Shown in pieces: positions 22,831 to 30,707 of a DNA stretch of 33,189 nt. Each line of letters opens with the position of its first letter. Within the stretch, counting starts at the first letter, position 1. Both the position numbers and the translations under genes were made by a program. Under the pieces are notes generated by a model. That model did no database searches. It worked only from the letters and a program-made list of their open reading frames with translations, and was not told the origin of the DNA. The stretch spans positions 1 to 33,189 of the forward strand of contig JAEEKA010000079.1 in assembly GCA_016282135.1 (NCBI GenBank), read 5' to 3'. The DNA is from Oscillospiraceae bacterium. GTDB taxonomy: Bacteria > Bacillota > Clostridia > Oscillospirales > Oscillospiraceae.

Positions 22831-22853
22831 CAGTCTATGCGGGAGGGAGTGTT
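22814..22853 (-). terminator. Hairpin after mazF
   Basis: AACACTCCCT (22814-22823) pairs with AGGGAGTGTT (22844-22853), with an inner CGCAT/ATGCG stem. On the minus strand the stem is followed by CATTTTGG. It starts eight bases after the mazF stop and includes the ATG of the next frame, so it may act both as terminator and as translational control. Confidence 0.6.
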
Positions 22854-22861
22854 GGTTATTC

Positions 22862-23215
22862 TTAACGCTCTAATCCAAAAGAGACCGCAATGGCAGTATC
22901 AACTTTGGTCATCTGTTCATCCGAGAGGCGGCCCATGTGCTCCCGGAGGCGGCGCTTATCCAGGGTGCGAATCTGCTCCAAAAGAATCACGGAATCCTTG
23001 GCCAGCCCGACTTCCCGGCCCGGCACCGTAATGTGGGTGGGCAGGCGGGCCTTGCCCAGCTGGCTGGTGATGGCCGCGGCAATCACCGTGGGGGAATGAC
23101 GGTTGCCGGTGTCGTTCTGCACGATCAGCACAGGCCGGGTCCCCCCCTGCTCGCTGCCCACCACCGGGCTCAGGTCCGCGTAATAGATATCGCCCCGTCT
23201 GACATTGCTTTCCAT
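22862..23215 (-). CDS. MazF/EndoA family mRNA interferase
   Basis: A 117-residue toxin-type endoribonuclease, nearly identical in length and motif order to B. subtilis NdoA (EndoA, UACAU-specific): [20 protein letters not shown] (with the catalytic Arg in GGTRPVLI), [28 protein letters not shown], and [21 protein letters not shown] 23215 gives the family N-terminus; an ATG at 23248 would add eleven residues with a poor ribosome binding site. In Bacillus the order is alr, mazE (ndoAI), mazF; here alr directly precedes mazF and the 176-base gap is too short for a MazE and is filled with repeats. Confidence 0.93.
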   Translation of the reverse strand: MESNVRRGDIYYADLSPVVGSEQGGTRPVLIVQNDTGNRHSPTVIAAAITSQLGKARLPTHITVPGREVGLAKDSVILLEQIRTLDKRRLREHMGRLSDEQMTKVDTAIAVSFGLER

Positions 23216-23321
23216 ACGACTCACGCTCCGGTTTTTGTTCTTGCCCATATTCTTCCACGTTGGAGCGGGAATTATACGGCTGTTCCAGTTTATGCGCGTG
23301 TGTCGAATTATGTCATTATAT

Positions 23322-23375
23322 AAGGCAACAGGCAACGAGAGATGCACACGTTCCCCTGTTGCCTGTTGCCTGTTC
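23322..23375. repeat. Heptamer array (GGCAACA type), inverted arms
   Basis: AAGGCAACAGGCAAC (left) and CTGTTGCCTGTTGCCTGTT (right) are 7-base-period arrays in opposite orientation, about 18 bases apart. They fill the gap between alr and mazF. Confidence 0.85.
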
Positions 23376-23391
23376 GACGGTTGCCCAATAT

Positions 23392-24564
23392 TCAGACAAT
23401 GTACTGCAATACCTCCATCCGCTGCTCGCCGTCCAGATAGAAGCGGGGAGTGCGCTTATTGATGGAGCAGAGAATCTCATAGGGAATGGTGCCGGTGAGA
23501 CGAGCCAGGTCGTCCACGGGAATGGCGGCATCGCCGTCGGTGCCGAAAACCGTCACCACATCCCCCACCCTGGCCTCCGGCACGTCGGTAACGTCTACCA
23601 TGCACATGTCCATGCAGATCCGGCCTACCACCGGGACCCGCTTGCCGTGGAGCAGAAAGCTGATGCGGTTGGACAGGCTGCGGGAAAGGCCGTCGGCATA
23701 GCCGATGGCCAGCACGGCCAGGGTTCGCTCCGAGGGCGTGGTATAGGCTCTGCCATAGCTCACTCCCACGTCCGGCTGGAAGGGCCGGATCTGGGCCACG
23801 GTGGTCCGCAGACTCATGAGGGGCCGCAGGTCGAAGCGGCCCGCCAACTCCTCGCTGGGGGTGATGCCGTAGGTGGCAATCCCTGGCCGGACCATATCCA
23901 GGGCGTACTCCGGATGCAGGAGGGTAGCGGCGGAGTTGCAGCAGTGGCGGAATTTGAACTGCACCCCGTCGGCGGCAAGGGCGTCCGTCACAGCGGTAAA
24001 TTCAGAAAACTGGGCGGCAGTAAAGGCCTGATCCGCCGGGTCCAGAGAATCCGCCACAGAGAAATGGGTGAAGATCCCCTCCGGCACAAGGCTCTCCATG
24101 GCGCAAAGCTCCCGAAGCTCGTCCAGCGTCCGGGGATCGTTGGCAAAGAAGCCCAGACGGGACATACCCGTATCCAGCTTGATATGGATTTTCAGCCGCT
24201 TCCCCGTGCCTGCCAGGGCATCGGAGAGCTGCCGGGCATATTCCAGCGAGTGGACCTCCTGCCGGATGCCCATATCCACCATATCCTCGGCGTAGAAGGC
24301 CGGGGTGTAGCCCAGAATCAGGATGGGCAGGCGGATATAGCTCCGGCGGAGCTGGACCGCCTCCTCCATATTGGACACGGCCAGATAGTCTGCCCCCAGA
24401 TCCACCAGCTGACGGCTCACCGGCACGGCTCCGTGGCCGTAGGCGTCGGCCTTGACTACGCCGAGAAAGCGGCAGTCAGCCGGGATTGCGGCACGCAGCA
24501 GATGATAATTGTGGCTGAGATTGTCCATGGAAATGTCAGCCCAGGTCCTTTTCAGCAGTTTCAT
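23392..24564 (-). CDS. alr: Alanine racemase
   Basis: A 390-residue PLP enzyme that makes D-alanine for peptidoglycan. The PLP lysine is Lys38 in [11 protein letters not shown]; the second catalytic base is Tyr270 in GVSYGRAY. Also present are [13 protein letters not shown] (127-139), RPGIATYG (226-233) and [14 protein letters not shown]. The length is typical. ATG 24564 lies inside the end of the upstream lipoprotein gene (overlap of 29 bases), which points to coupling. The longer open frame to 24903 is only the lipoprotein gene read in another frame. Confidence 0.96.
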   Translation of the reverse strand: MKLLKRTWADISMDNLSHNYHLLRAAIPADCRFLGVVKADAYGHGAVPVSRQLVDLGADYLAVSNMEEAVQLRRSYIRLPILILGYTPAFYAEDMVDMGIRQEVHSLEYARQLSDALAGTGKRLKIHIKLDTGMSRLGFFANDPRTLDELRELCAMESLVPEGIFTHFSVADSLDPADQAFTAAQFSEFTAVTDALAADGVQFKFRHCCNSAATLLHPEYALDMVRPGIATYGITPSEELAGRFDLRPLMSLRTTVAQIRPFQPDVGVSYGRAYTTPSERTLAVLAIGYADGLSRSLSNRISFLLHGKRVPVVGRICMDMCMVDVTDVPEARVGDVVTVFGTDGDAAIPVDDLARLTGTIPYEILCSINKRTPRFYLDGEQRMEVLQYIV

Positions 24565-25135
24565 AGTTGCTTTCTGCCTTCCATGTAAAATTCTTGATTT
24601 CTCCGGTAAAATACACCCGTCCGTCCACGGCCAGCTCCGCCCGAAGGGGCGTATTTGCCGCGTCAAACCAGGTTCGGACAGCCAGGTCGCCGTCCTCGTA
24701 GCAGGCAAGGACGCCTTCGCCCTCGACGCCGGCAGAGGCAATCCACGCCCGGGCCCAAGCCCGGACCAGTCGTCCCGGCGCTTCTGCAGGGGAGAGCTCC
24801 GTACCGGGCAGGGTCCCCAGTCCCAGGGCCAGGTCCTCATACCGCAGGCTCGCGCCGCCGTTTTCCACAACGGCACGGATGCCGGCAATGCTCTCCGGCG
24901 CAAGAATCGTAACGGTTCCCTCCCCCGCCGGGTTCAGCGCACAGGCAAGGCTCAACTCCCAGAGCAGGTCTCCGGTATCCGCCCGGGCCTCCAACTCGAA
25001 GGCGCAGCCGCCATGGCCCAGCAGGGCCGTCCGGTAATCCATCGCCGCCTGCAAATGGTCGTTTCCCCTGCCGCCGCAGGCGCAGAGCAGACAGAGGGTC
25101 GTCATTAGTACGGCAAAGCAGAAACGTCGCCGCAC
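24536..25135 (-). CDS. Lipoprotein of unknown function in the alr operon
   Basis: A 199-residue protein with a clear lipoprotein signal (RRRFCFAVLMTTLCLLCAC, lipobox LCAC, lipid-modified Cys20). The mature part is predicted beta-rich, with TGDLLWELSLACALNPAGEG, VTILAPESIAGIRAVVEN and YFTGEIKNFTWK. This resembles the small outer-leaflet lipoproteins (LolA-like folds such as YdcC) that sit beside alr in Firmicutes, but the sequence match is only suggestive. GTG 25135 follows AAGGAG. It overlaps alr by 29 bases and follows nnrD by 54. Confidence 0.78.
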   Translation of the reverse strand: MRRRFCFAVLMTTLCLLCACGGRGNDHLQAAMDYRTALLGHGGCAFELEARADTGDLLWELSLACALNPAGEGTVTILAPESIAGIRAVVENGGASLRYEDLALGLGTLPGTELSPAEAPGRLVRAWARAWIASAGVEGEGVLACYEDGDLAVRTWFDAANTPLRAELAVDGRVYFTGEIKNFTWKAESNYETAEKDLG

Positions 25136-25158
25136 AGGGGTTCACTCCTTCATTCAGT

Positions 25159-25193
25159 TACGCTGCAGGGGCGCAGGGAAGTGCCGTCCCTAC
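25159..25193. repeat. GTAGGG-type element at the end of nnrD
   Basis: On the minus strand it reads GTAGGGACGGCACTTCCCTG and continues with a GCGCC-rich tail. TAG of GTAGGG is the nnrD stop codon. The AGGGA/TCCCT arms form a short hairpin. Confidence 0.6.
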
Positions 25194-26095
25194 TTCAGGA
25201 ACAGGTGCAGATTCGCGATCATATCCGTGGGCGTCATTCCCTGCTGGCCCCAGGCTTCGGCGCAGTAATCGCCCACGGCGCCGTGGAGCCATGCAGCCGC
25301 CGCGGCGGCCTCCGTGGGGGCCGCGCCCTGCCCCAGAAGAGCCAACAGAATCCCCGCCAGCACGTCCCCGCTGCCGCCGGTGGCCATGCCGGGGTTGCCG
25401 GTGGTGTTCAGATAGGTCTTCTCCGGGCTGACGATCAACGTCCGGTGGCCCTTGAGCAGCACCGTCACCCCCCAGGTCCGGGCCAGGGCCTTGGCGCTCT
25501 CATAGCGGTTCTCGGGGCTCGGGTCGCCTCCCAGCCGCCGGAATTCTCCGTCGTGGGGCGTCAGAACCACCGGGCAGGATGCCTGTCCCAGCACATCTAT
25601 ATGCCCTTCCAGGCAGTTTATGCCGTCAGCGTCCAAAATCACGGGACATTTTGCGTGCGTCAGCACAGCGGAAACCACGTCCAGAATCGCCGGGCTTCCG
25701 CCAAGGCCGGGGCCCACCAGGCAGGCGTCACAGTTCTCCAGACGCCGCACCAGCTCCGGAATGGCCCGGGTATTCAGCCGTCCCGCTCCGTCGCAGGACA
25801 GCGGAAACACCATGGGCTCATCCAGTTTTTGGGCCACAATGGGATAGACCGCCTCCGGGACGCCGGTGAAAATCAACCCGGCTCCGGACCGCAGGGCAGC
25901 GTTGGCCGCCAGCACCGGCGCGCCGGTATAGCCCACGGAGCCCGCCACGATCAGCACCCGGCCGAAGTCTCCCTTGTGGGCGTTGGGGTTCCGCTTGGGC
26001 AGCAGACCGTCCACCAGGTCCTCGGATGTTATCACACAGCCGTCATTGCGAAGCTGCTGCATCCGCCTCAGAGCGGCATAGAGTTTTTCGTTCAT
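25190..26095 (-). CDS. nnrD: ADP-dependent (S)-NAD(P)H-hydrate dehydratase
   Basis: A 301-residue ribokinase-like enzyme that repairs hydrated NAD(P)H. Family motifs are KGDFGRVLIVAGSVGYTGAP (41-60), GPGLG (128-132), LDADGIN (154-160), LTPHDGEF (178-185) and NPGMATGGSGDVLAGIL (234-250), with the base Asp244. The epimerase half (NnrE) found in many fused versions is absent here. ATG 26095 follows GAGGAGG. It is the first gene of the nnrD-lipoprotein-alr-mazF block. The stop codon lies in a GTAGGG repeat. Confidence 0.95.
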   Translation of the reverse strand: MNEKLYAALRRMQQLRNDGCVITSEDLVDGLLPKRNPNAHKGDFGRVLIVAGSVGYTGAPVLAANAALRSGAGLIFTGVPEAVYPIVAQKLDEPMVFPLSCDGAGRLNTRAIPELVRRLENCDACLVGPGLGGSPAILDVVSAVLTHAKCPVILDADGINCLEGHIDVLGQASCPVVLTPHDGEFRRLGGDPSPENRYESAKALARTWGVTVLLKGHRTLIVSPEKTYLNTTGNPGMATGGSGDVLAGILLALLGQGAAPTEAAAAAAWLHGAVGDYCAEAWGQQGMTPTDMIANLHLFLK

Positions 26096-26106
26096 GGTTT
26101 GTCCTC

Positions 26107-26347
26107 CTCGTTTGGAACAAGTTGAAAGAAGAAAATGGAAGGTTGAGAGATTTCGGGCGTTCGCAGATGGCAATTCTGTTTATCGGCTCTTATCGGTTCC
26201 CGCCTTGTAGGGGCGGCCGATGACCGCCAGCTTGCCACAGTCTGCCGAATACCGCATCCTCCGTGGGAGCGGCCACTGGCCGCTCCCACAGCGCGGTTGC
26301 TGCGTAAAGCATATAACCAGAAGGCAATTTTCAACTTTCAATTTGAC
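26107..26347. repeat. Composite repeat region between nnrD and a radical SAM gene
   Basis: About 240 bases without a gene. Near 26118-26146 there is a 7-base-period purine-rich array (AAGTTGA, AAGAAGA, AAATGGA, AGGTTGA); near 26325-26347 its inverted counterpart (TTTCAAC, TTTCAAT). Between them are GTAGGGGCGGCCGATGACCG (26207 on) and GTGGGAGCGGCCACTGGCCG, which continues CTCCCAC and is a palindrome at about 26266-26292. The stop codon of the following minus-strand gene is inside the right arm. Confidence 0.8.
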
Positions 26348-27192
26348 CGGAAGCGGTCCGCGTAGCCGCATCGTTTACATAATTCTTCTACCGCCTCGCC
26401 CCGGCGGAAGCCCGCCAGGATAGCCTTGGCCCGGGGCTTTTCCAAAATCTCCCCCAGGTCCTCGGCAAAGAGGTTTCCCAGGGCAAGCTCGCCGTCGTGG
26501 TCCAGGCAGCAGGGAACGACGGTGCCGTCCACAAGCACTCCCAGCTGATCCCGCAGACCGTAGCAGGAATGGGCTGCGTTTTCTCCGGGTGCTTCCGGGT
26601 CCGGCCAGTCAAAGATTTCCGCCCGATCCAGAAACACCCGATCCGCCAGCCGCTCTCCGGTTCGGCTGGGCGTCCAGGGCCGGGGAAAGCTGCGGGCCAA
26701 CAGGTCCAAAATCCTCGTGTTTTCGGCGTTCCAGCCGGTCCGGGTGGCGCTGTCGCCGTTCCAGAGCCGGTAGTTTACCAATTTCCCCCGGGCAGCCGCC
26801 TGAATGCCAAAAGTCCCGCATAAGTTTACATAATCTTCAAGTTCTGTCCCGGCGTTTGCCTCAAAGGAGTGGAGGGAGAGGTTGACCTTGTGGAGGGCGG
26901 GAGCAGCCAGCAAAATGGGGGCCGCCCGATCCAGCAGGGTGCCGTTGGTGGTGAGAATCACCCGGAAGCCCCGCTCCCCTGCCAGAGCAAGAAAGCGGTC
27001 CAGATTCGGGTGGAGCAGAGGCTCTCCCATCAGATGGAAGTAGACATAATCTGTCCACGGGCGCAGCTTGTCCAGCAGACGCAGGAATTCCGCCTCCGGC
27101 AAAAAACCGGGGGCTCGTTTCGTCCCGGGGCAGAAGGCACAGTTCCGGTTGCAGGCATTGGTGATTTCCAGATAGACTTTTTTGAAGCGCAT
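26338..27192 (-). CDS. Radical SAM protein with SPASM-type C-terminal cluster domain
   Basis: A 284-residue protein. CxxxCxxC is Cys14, Cys18 and Cys21 (NACNRNCAFC). FHLMGEPLLHPNL and VILTTNGTLL are the standard core strands of the MoaA/SPASM class. The C-terminal part has CYGLRDQLGVLVDGTVVPCC, then LGNLF and LCKRCGYADRF, a Cys-rich SPASM/twitch domain that binds auxiliary Fe-S clusters. Members modify peptides, tRNA or metabolites; with no precursor peptide gene nearby, the substrate is unknown. The protein is shorter than most anSME or peptide maturases. The last codons (SN, TGA) fall inside a heptamer array. Confidence 0.85.
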   Translation of the reverse strand: MRFKKVYLEITNACNRNCAFCPGTKRAPGFLPEAEFLRLLDKLRPWTDYVYFHLMGEPLLHPNLDRFLALAGERGFRVILTTNGTLLDRAAPILLAAPALHKVNLSLHSFEANAGTELEDYVNLCGTFGIQAAARGKLVNYRLWNGDSATRTGWNAENTRILDLLARSFPRPWTPSRTGERLADRVFLDRAEIFDWPDPEAPGENAAHSCYGLRDQLGVLVDGTVVPCCLDHDGELALGNLFAEDLGEILEKPRAKAILAGFRRGEAVEELCKRCGYADRFRSN

Positions 27193-27201
27193 TTCGTTCT
27201 C

Positions 27202-27322
27202 CTATTGCCTGCGGCCTGATTCCTGCCCTGTGCGGGGTTAAGGCGGGCTACGACGCGAAGTTAGGGTCCGCGTTACAGGCGTTTAGTTTTCCTATTGCCT
27301 ATTGCCTGCTGCCTATTGCCTT
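27202..27322. repeat. Heptamer arrays (ATTGCCT type), direct orientation
   Basis: Two blocks in the same orientation: ATTGCCT, GCGGCCT, GATTCCT, GCCCTG near 27204-27230, and ATTGCCT, ATTGCCT, GCTGCCT, ATTGCC near 27294-27320. The gap holds GC-rich sequence without a coding frame. The second block abuts the stop of the cupin gene. Confidence 0.85.
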
Positions 27323-27662
27323 ATTTGATAATGATTGCCAAAAATGCCAGCTCCTCGTCGCCGTCGTTGGCGATGCCGTGAGTGTGGCCGCCGGTGCAGT
27401 ATTCCGCGTCGCCGGGGTTCAGAATAAAGTCCTGTCCGTCCTCGGTGACGGTGGCCTGACCTTGCAGGATAATATACGCCTCGCCCTCAGTGGTATGCGG
27501 GTGGACGCCGATGGAGCTGCCGGGAGGCAGGGTGTTTACGGCAAAGAGCGTAGTTTTGTCGCACTCGGCGGCGGTAAAAATATGGGTGGAGTCGTAGCCG
27601 CCCCGACCGCCCTTGACCTCAAAGCGAGGCTCAACCGTCATTTCCTGTCTGCGTTTGATCAT
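27321..27662 (-). CDS. Single-domain cupin protein
   Basis: A 113-residue protein with one cupin barrel. Motif 1 is GVHPHTTEGEAYIILQG (metal ligands in HPH and E), motif 2 is NPGDAEYCTGGHTHGI (His in HTH). Such small cupins bind a divalent metal and may be isomerases, dioxygenases or sugar sensors; nothing here identifies the ligand. ATG 27662 follows AAGGAGGT at ideal spacing. It is downstream of and in the same direction as PNP; the distance of 42 bases contains a repeat. Confidence 0.88.
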   Translation of the reverse strand: MIKRRQEMTVEPRFEVKGGRGGYDSTHIFTAAECDKTTLFAVNTLPPGSSIGVHPHTTEGEAYIILQGQATVTEDGQDFILNPGDAEYCTGGHTHGIANDGDEELAFLAIIIK

Positions 27663-27680
27663 TGTATGTACCTCCTTGTA

Positions 27681-27712
27681 CCATGGCGCTACCCAAGTGC
27701 GCCGCTACATGG
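27681..27712. repeat. GTAGCGGCGCAC-type palindrome at the end of the PNP gene
   Basis: CCATG at 27681-27685 and CATGG at 27708-27712 flank GCGCTACCCAAGTGCGCCGC. GTGCGCCGCTAC (27697-27708) is identical to 8091-8102. TAG in the minus-strand reading GTAGCGGCGCAC is the stop codon of the PNP gene. Confidence 0.6.
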
Positions 27713-28526
27713 ATTGCAAAATGCGAAGCATCAGCTTGCTGAATGATTCCTTGCACGCCTCGCCGGTCTCCAGAACTTCTTCCTCGGTGAGAGGCTGATC
27801 CAGGATTCCGGCCGCCATGTTGGTGGACAGGGAAAAGCCCAGGATGTCCATACCGCAGTGCCGGGCGGCGATGACCTCGGGGACTGTACTCATGCCGACG
27901 GCGTCCGCACCGAGCAGGCGTGCCGCCCGAATCTCGGCAGGGGTCTCATACTGCGGGCCGGGGAAGTATATGTAAACGCCCTCGTTCAGGTGCACACCGG
28001 TCTCCTTTGCCGCCTCCCGCGCCAGTGCCCGCAGCGACGGGGTGTAGGCCGTGGACATATCCGGGAAACGGACGCCGAAGCGCTCGTCGTTTGGGCCGAT
28101 CAGGGGCGTCATGGGGAAGAGCAGAATCTGATCGGAAATCAGCATGATCTGACCGGGCTTGTAGTCAAGATTGACCGCGCCGCCGGCGTTGGTGACGATC
28201 ATGGTCTTCACGCCCAGCAGCTTCATCACCCGGACGCCGTAGACAGCCTCCTCTGGGGTATAGCCCTCGTAGAGGTGGATGCGGCCCTGCATCACCGCCA
28301 CGCGCTTGCCCGCAATCGTCCCGAAGACGAAGCGCCCTTTGTGGCCGGGGGCAGTGGAGTGGCGGAAATGGGGAATCTCTTTGTAAGGTACAATGATCGG
28401 GTTTTCCACTCCGTCGCCAAACTGCCCCAGGCCGGAGCCCAGGATCAGCAGAATCTCGGGCTGAAAGCCGCCGATCTTCCCGCGGATGTATTTTGCGCTC
28501 TCTTGGTAATGTTCAAAGGGGATCAT
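27705..28526 (-). CDS. Purine-nucleoside phosphorylase (PNP class I, trimeric type)
   Basis: A 273-residue enzyme that splits inosine or guanosine with phosphate. Motifs are ILGSGLGQFGD (phosphate site), HKGRFVFGTIAGK, AVMQGRIHLYEGY, TNAGGAVN, PGPQYETPAEIRA and DAVGMSTVPEVIAARH, then SLSTNMAAGI. Length and order fit the PunA/MTA-phosphorylase family. ATG 28526 follows GAGGAGG; the further upstream frame runs into a heptamer array. The TAG stop is inside a palindromic repeat. It lies downstream of mnmG and upstream of the cupin gene. Confidence 0.95.
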   Translation of the reverse strand: MIPFEHYQESAKYIRGKIGGFQPEILLILGSGLGQFGDGVENPIIVPYKEIPHFRHSTAPGHKGRFVFGTIAGKRVAVMQGRIHLYEGYTPEEAVYGVRVMKLLGVKTMIVTNAGGAVNLDYKPGQIMLISDQILLFPMTPLIGPNDERFGVRFPDMSTAYTPSLRALAREAAKETGVHLNEGVYIYFPGPQYETPAEIRAARLLGADAVGMSTVPEVIAARHCGMDILGFSLSTNMAAGILDQPLTEEEVLETGEACKESFSKLMLRILQSM

Positions 28527-28539
28527 GGGATACGCCTCC

Positions 28540-28704
28540 TCAATTCTCACTTCTCAATTCTCACCTGTCTCCGATTGCCTGCGCGGGCTGCGGGCGGCCA
28601 ATACCCATGAAGGGCACAGGTGGCCGCCCCTACGGGGGAACAGCGGACAAGCAATGCTTGCACCTTCACACAAATTCTTACTTCTTCCCTCTTACTTCTT
28701 ACTT
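28540..28704. repeat. Composite repeat between mnmG and PNP
   Basis: From left: CAATTCT, CACTTCT, CAATTCT, CACCTGT (7-base period); ATTGCCTGCGCG; a GTAGGG-type palindrome in minus orientation (TGCGGGCGGCCAAT near 28589 pairing with GGTGGCCGCCCCTAC ending 28633); AAGCAATGCTT; and finally CTTACTT, CTTCCCT, CTTACTT, CTTACTT. The mnmG stop (28692-28694) is within the last array. Confidence 0.88.
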
Positions 28705-30674
28705 TTATTCTGCTCCAGCCACACCAGCAGCACCGCCACGTCGGCGGGGCTGACGCCGGAGATTCTCGACGCCTGGCCGATGCTGACGGGGCGAATCCGG
28801 TTCAGCTTCTCCCTGGCCTCGGCTTTCAGGGCGGGGATGGCGTCGTAGTCTATGTCCGGCGGCAGGCGGCGGGACTCGGCCTTGCGGAACTCTTCCACCT
28901 GCTGCTCCTGGCGGGCGATATAGCCCGCGTATTTGATTTGGATTTCCACCTGCTCCTGAACCGGCGCGGGCAGAGCCGGGCGCTCCGGGTCAAAGGGCGC
29001 AATATCTTCATAGCCCAGCTCCGGGCGGCGAACCAGATCCGCCAGCCGGGCGGAGCTGTCCACCGGGGAAGAGCCGTGGGCCATCAGGAAGGCGTTCAGC
29101 GCCTCGGACGCGGCAACGCCGGTATGCTCCAGCCGGTTTATCTCCCGGCAGACGGCCTCGTATTTCGCCTCTACAGCGGCCATACGCGCATCGGAAATCA
29201 GGCCGATCCGATGGCCGATAGCGGTCAGCCGCTGGTCCGCATTGTCCTGCCGATGGAGCAGACGATATTCGCTGCGGGAGGTCATAATCCGGTAGGGCTC
29301 CTCGGTACCCTTGGTCACCAGATCGTCGATCAGTGCGCCGATATAGCCGTCAGAGCGCTTCAAAATTAAGGGCTCCTGACCTTTCAGCTTCAGGGCGGCA
29401 TTCACCCCCGCCACAAAGCCCTGGACCGCGGCCTCCTCATAGCCGGAGGAGCCGTTGAACTGGCCCGCCCCGTAGAGACCGGGCACTTTTTTGCATTCCA
29501 AGGTGGGCAGCAGCTCCGTGGGGTCCACGCAGTCGTACTCGATGGCGTAGGCCGGGCGCATCATCTCGGCTTTTTCCAGACCGGGAACAGAGTGGAGCAT
29601 CTCCAGCTGCGCGTCCTCCGGCAGCGAAGAGGAAAAGCCCTGCAAATACAGCTCCTCGGTGTTCAGCCCCGTGGGCTCCACGAAGAGCTGGTGGCGGGGC
29701 TTGTCCGCAAAGCGGACGATCTTGGTCTCGATGGATGGGCAGTAGCGGGGCCCCACGCCGGTGATGGAGCCGTCGTAGATGGGGCTTCGGGAGAGGTTTT
29801 TGCGGATGATCTCGTGGGTTTTTTCGTTGGTGTAGGTCAGGTAACAGACCGCCTGATTGCGCGGCGCGTCGAAGGCGTCGCCTGCCCCGTCATTCGGATC
29901 ATTCTTCACTCTGCATTCTGCATTTTGCATTTCATCCCCGCCTGCGGGTTGCGGGCGGCCAATGACCGCCCCTACAGGCGTGGTGAAGGAAAAGGGCTCG
30001 ATCCTCTCGTCTCCCGGCTGAAGCTCCATCTGGGAGAAGTCCACAGATCTGGCATTGATTCGGGGAGGCGTGCCGGTCTTAAAGCGGCGCAGACGCAGGC
30101 CCAGATTCCGCAGGCAATCGGAGAGGCCAATGGCCGCGTGCATGCCGTCCGGGCCGGAAGAGATTGTCGTCTCGCCGATGATGATATTGCTGTCCAGAAA
30201 GGTGCCGGTGGCCAGGATCACGGCCTTGGCCTCATAGAAGGCCCCCAGGCGGGTAGTGAGGCCCTTGACCGCCCCGTGTTCCGTCTCTATGGAAACCACC
30301 TCGGCCTGTTTCAGATCCAGCTTATCCTGGGTCTCCAGGACGTGCTTCATATATTCCTGGTAGCGCCGCCGGTCCGCCTGGGCCCGGAGGGAATGTACCG
30401 CCGGGCCCTTACCCAGGTTCAGCATTCGATACTGGATGCAGCAGTGATCCGCGGCAATTCCCATCTGGCCCCCCAGGGCGTCCAGCTCCCGGACCAGGTG
30501 TCCCTTGCCGGTGCCGCCGATGGCGGGGTTGCAGGGCATATTGCCCACGGCGTCCAGGTTGATGGTAAACACCACAGTCCTGCAGCCCAGCCGCGCCGCG
30601 GCCAAGCCTGCCTCAATCCCCGCGTGGCCAGCGCCGATCACGGCAATATCATAGCTTCCGGCATAATAACCCAT
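28692..30674 (-). CDS. mnmG: tRNA uridine-5-carboxymethylaminomethyl modification enzyme MnmG, carrying an in-frame repeat insertion
   Basis: A 660-residue FAD enzyme that, with MnmE, builds the carboxymethylaminomethyl group on wobble uridine 34. [17 protein letters not shown] (14-30) binds [20 protein letters not shown] and FKTGTPPRI are family signatures; the C-terminal helical domain with [12 protein letters not shown] and [18 protein letters not shown] is intact. Most MnmG proteins are about 620-635 aa. The excess lies at residues about 234-267, between FSFTTP and [17 protein letters not shown], and is made of two repeat types (29899-29980). The final residues NKSKK and the stop are in a CTTACTT heptamer array. 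mnmE, rsmG and jag, frequent neighbours, are not in the window. Confidence 0.97.
   Translation of the reverse strand: MGYYAGSYDIAVIGAGHAGIEAGLAAARLGCRTVVFTINLDAVGNMPCNPAIGGTGKGHLVRELDALGGQMGIAADHCCIQYRMLNLGKGPAVHSLRAQADRRRYQEYMKHVLETQDKLDLKQAEVVSIETEHGAVKGLTTRLGAFYEAKAVILATGTFLDSNIIIGETTISSGPDGMHAAIGLSDCLRNLGLRLRRFKTGTPPRINARSVDFSQMELQPGDERIEPFSFTTPVGAVIGRPQPAGGDEMQNAECRVKNDPNDGAGDAFDAPRNQAVCYLTYTNEKTHEIIRKNLSRSPIYDGSITGVGPRYCPSIETKIVRFADKPRHQLFVEPTGLNTEELYLQGFSSSLPEDAQLEMLHSVPGLEKAEMMRPAYAIEYDCVDPTELLPTLECKKVPGLYGAGQFNGSSGYEEAAVQGFVAGVNAALKLKGQEPLILKRSDGYIGALIDDLVTKGTEEPYRIMTSRSEYRLLHRQDNADQRLTAIGHRIGLISDARMAAVEAKYEAVCREINRLEHTGVAASEALNAFLMAHGSSPVDSSARLADLVRRPELGYEDIAPFDPERPALPAPVQEQVEIQIKYAGYIARQEQQVEEFRKAESRRLPPDIDYDAIPALKAEAREKLNRIRPVSIGQASRISGVSPADVAVLLVWLEQNKSKK
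29899..29980 (-). repeat. GTAGGG palindrome plus TGCAGAA heptamers inside mnmG
   Basis: Read on the minus strand, a palindrome GTAGGGGCGGTCATTGGCCG, continuing CCCGCAACCCGCAGGC, is followed by ATGCAAA, ATGCAGA, ATGCAGA, GTGAAGA, ATGATCC. The first is the same family as at 28589-28633 and 26207, the second the same heptamer as at 2811-2892. Both are translated, giving [20 protein letters not shown] and further residues, without a stop or frame change. Confidence 0.85.
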
Positions 30675-30707
30675 AGTGTGAACCTCGTTGAATCAGTCTT
30701 TCCGTTT

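Noticed and set aside
23299..23306. A single TGTCGAA in the alr-mazF gap as a Spo0A box
   Set aside because: One heptamer match is expected by chance in 33 kb and there is no promoter context.
26101..26340. A small protein gene in the gap between nnrD and the radical SAM gene
   Set aside because: Short frames exist on both strands but they translate palindromes and heptamers and have no usable ribosome binding site.
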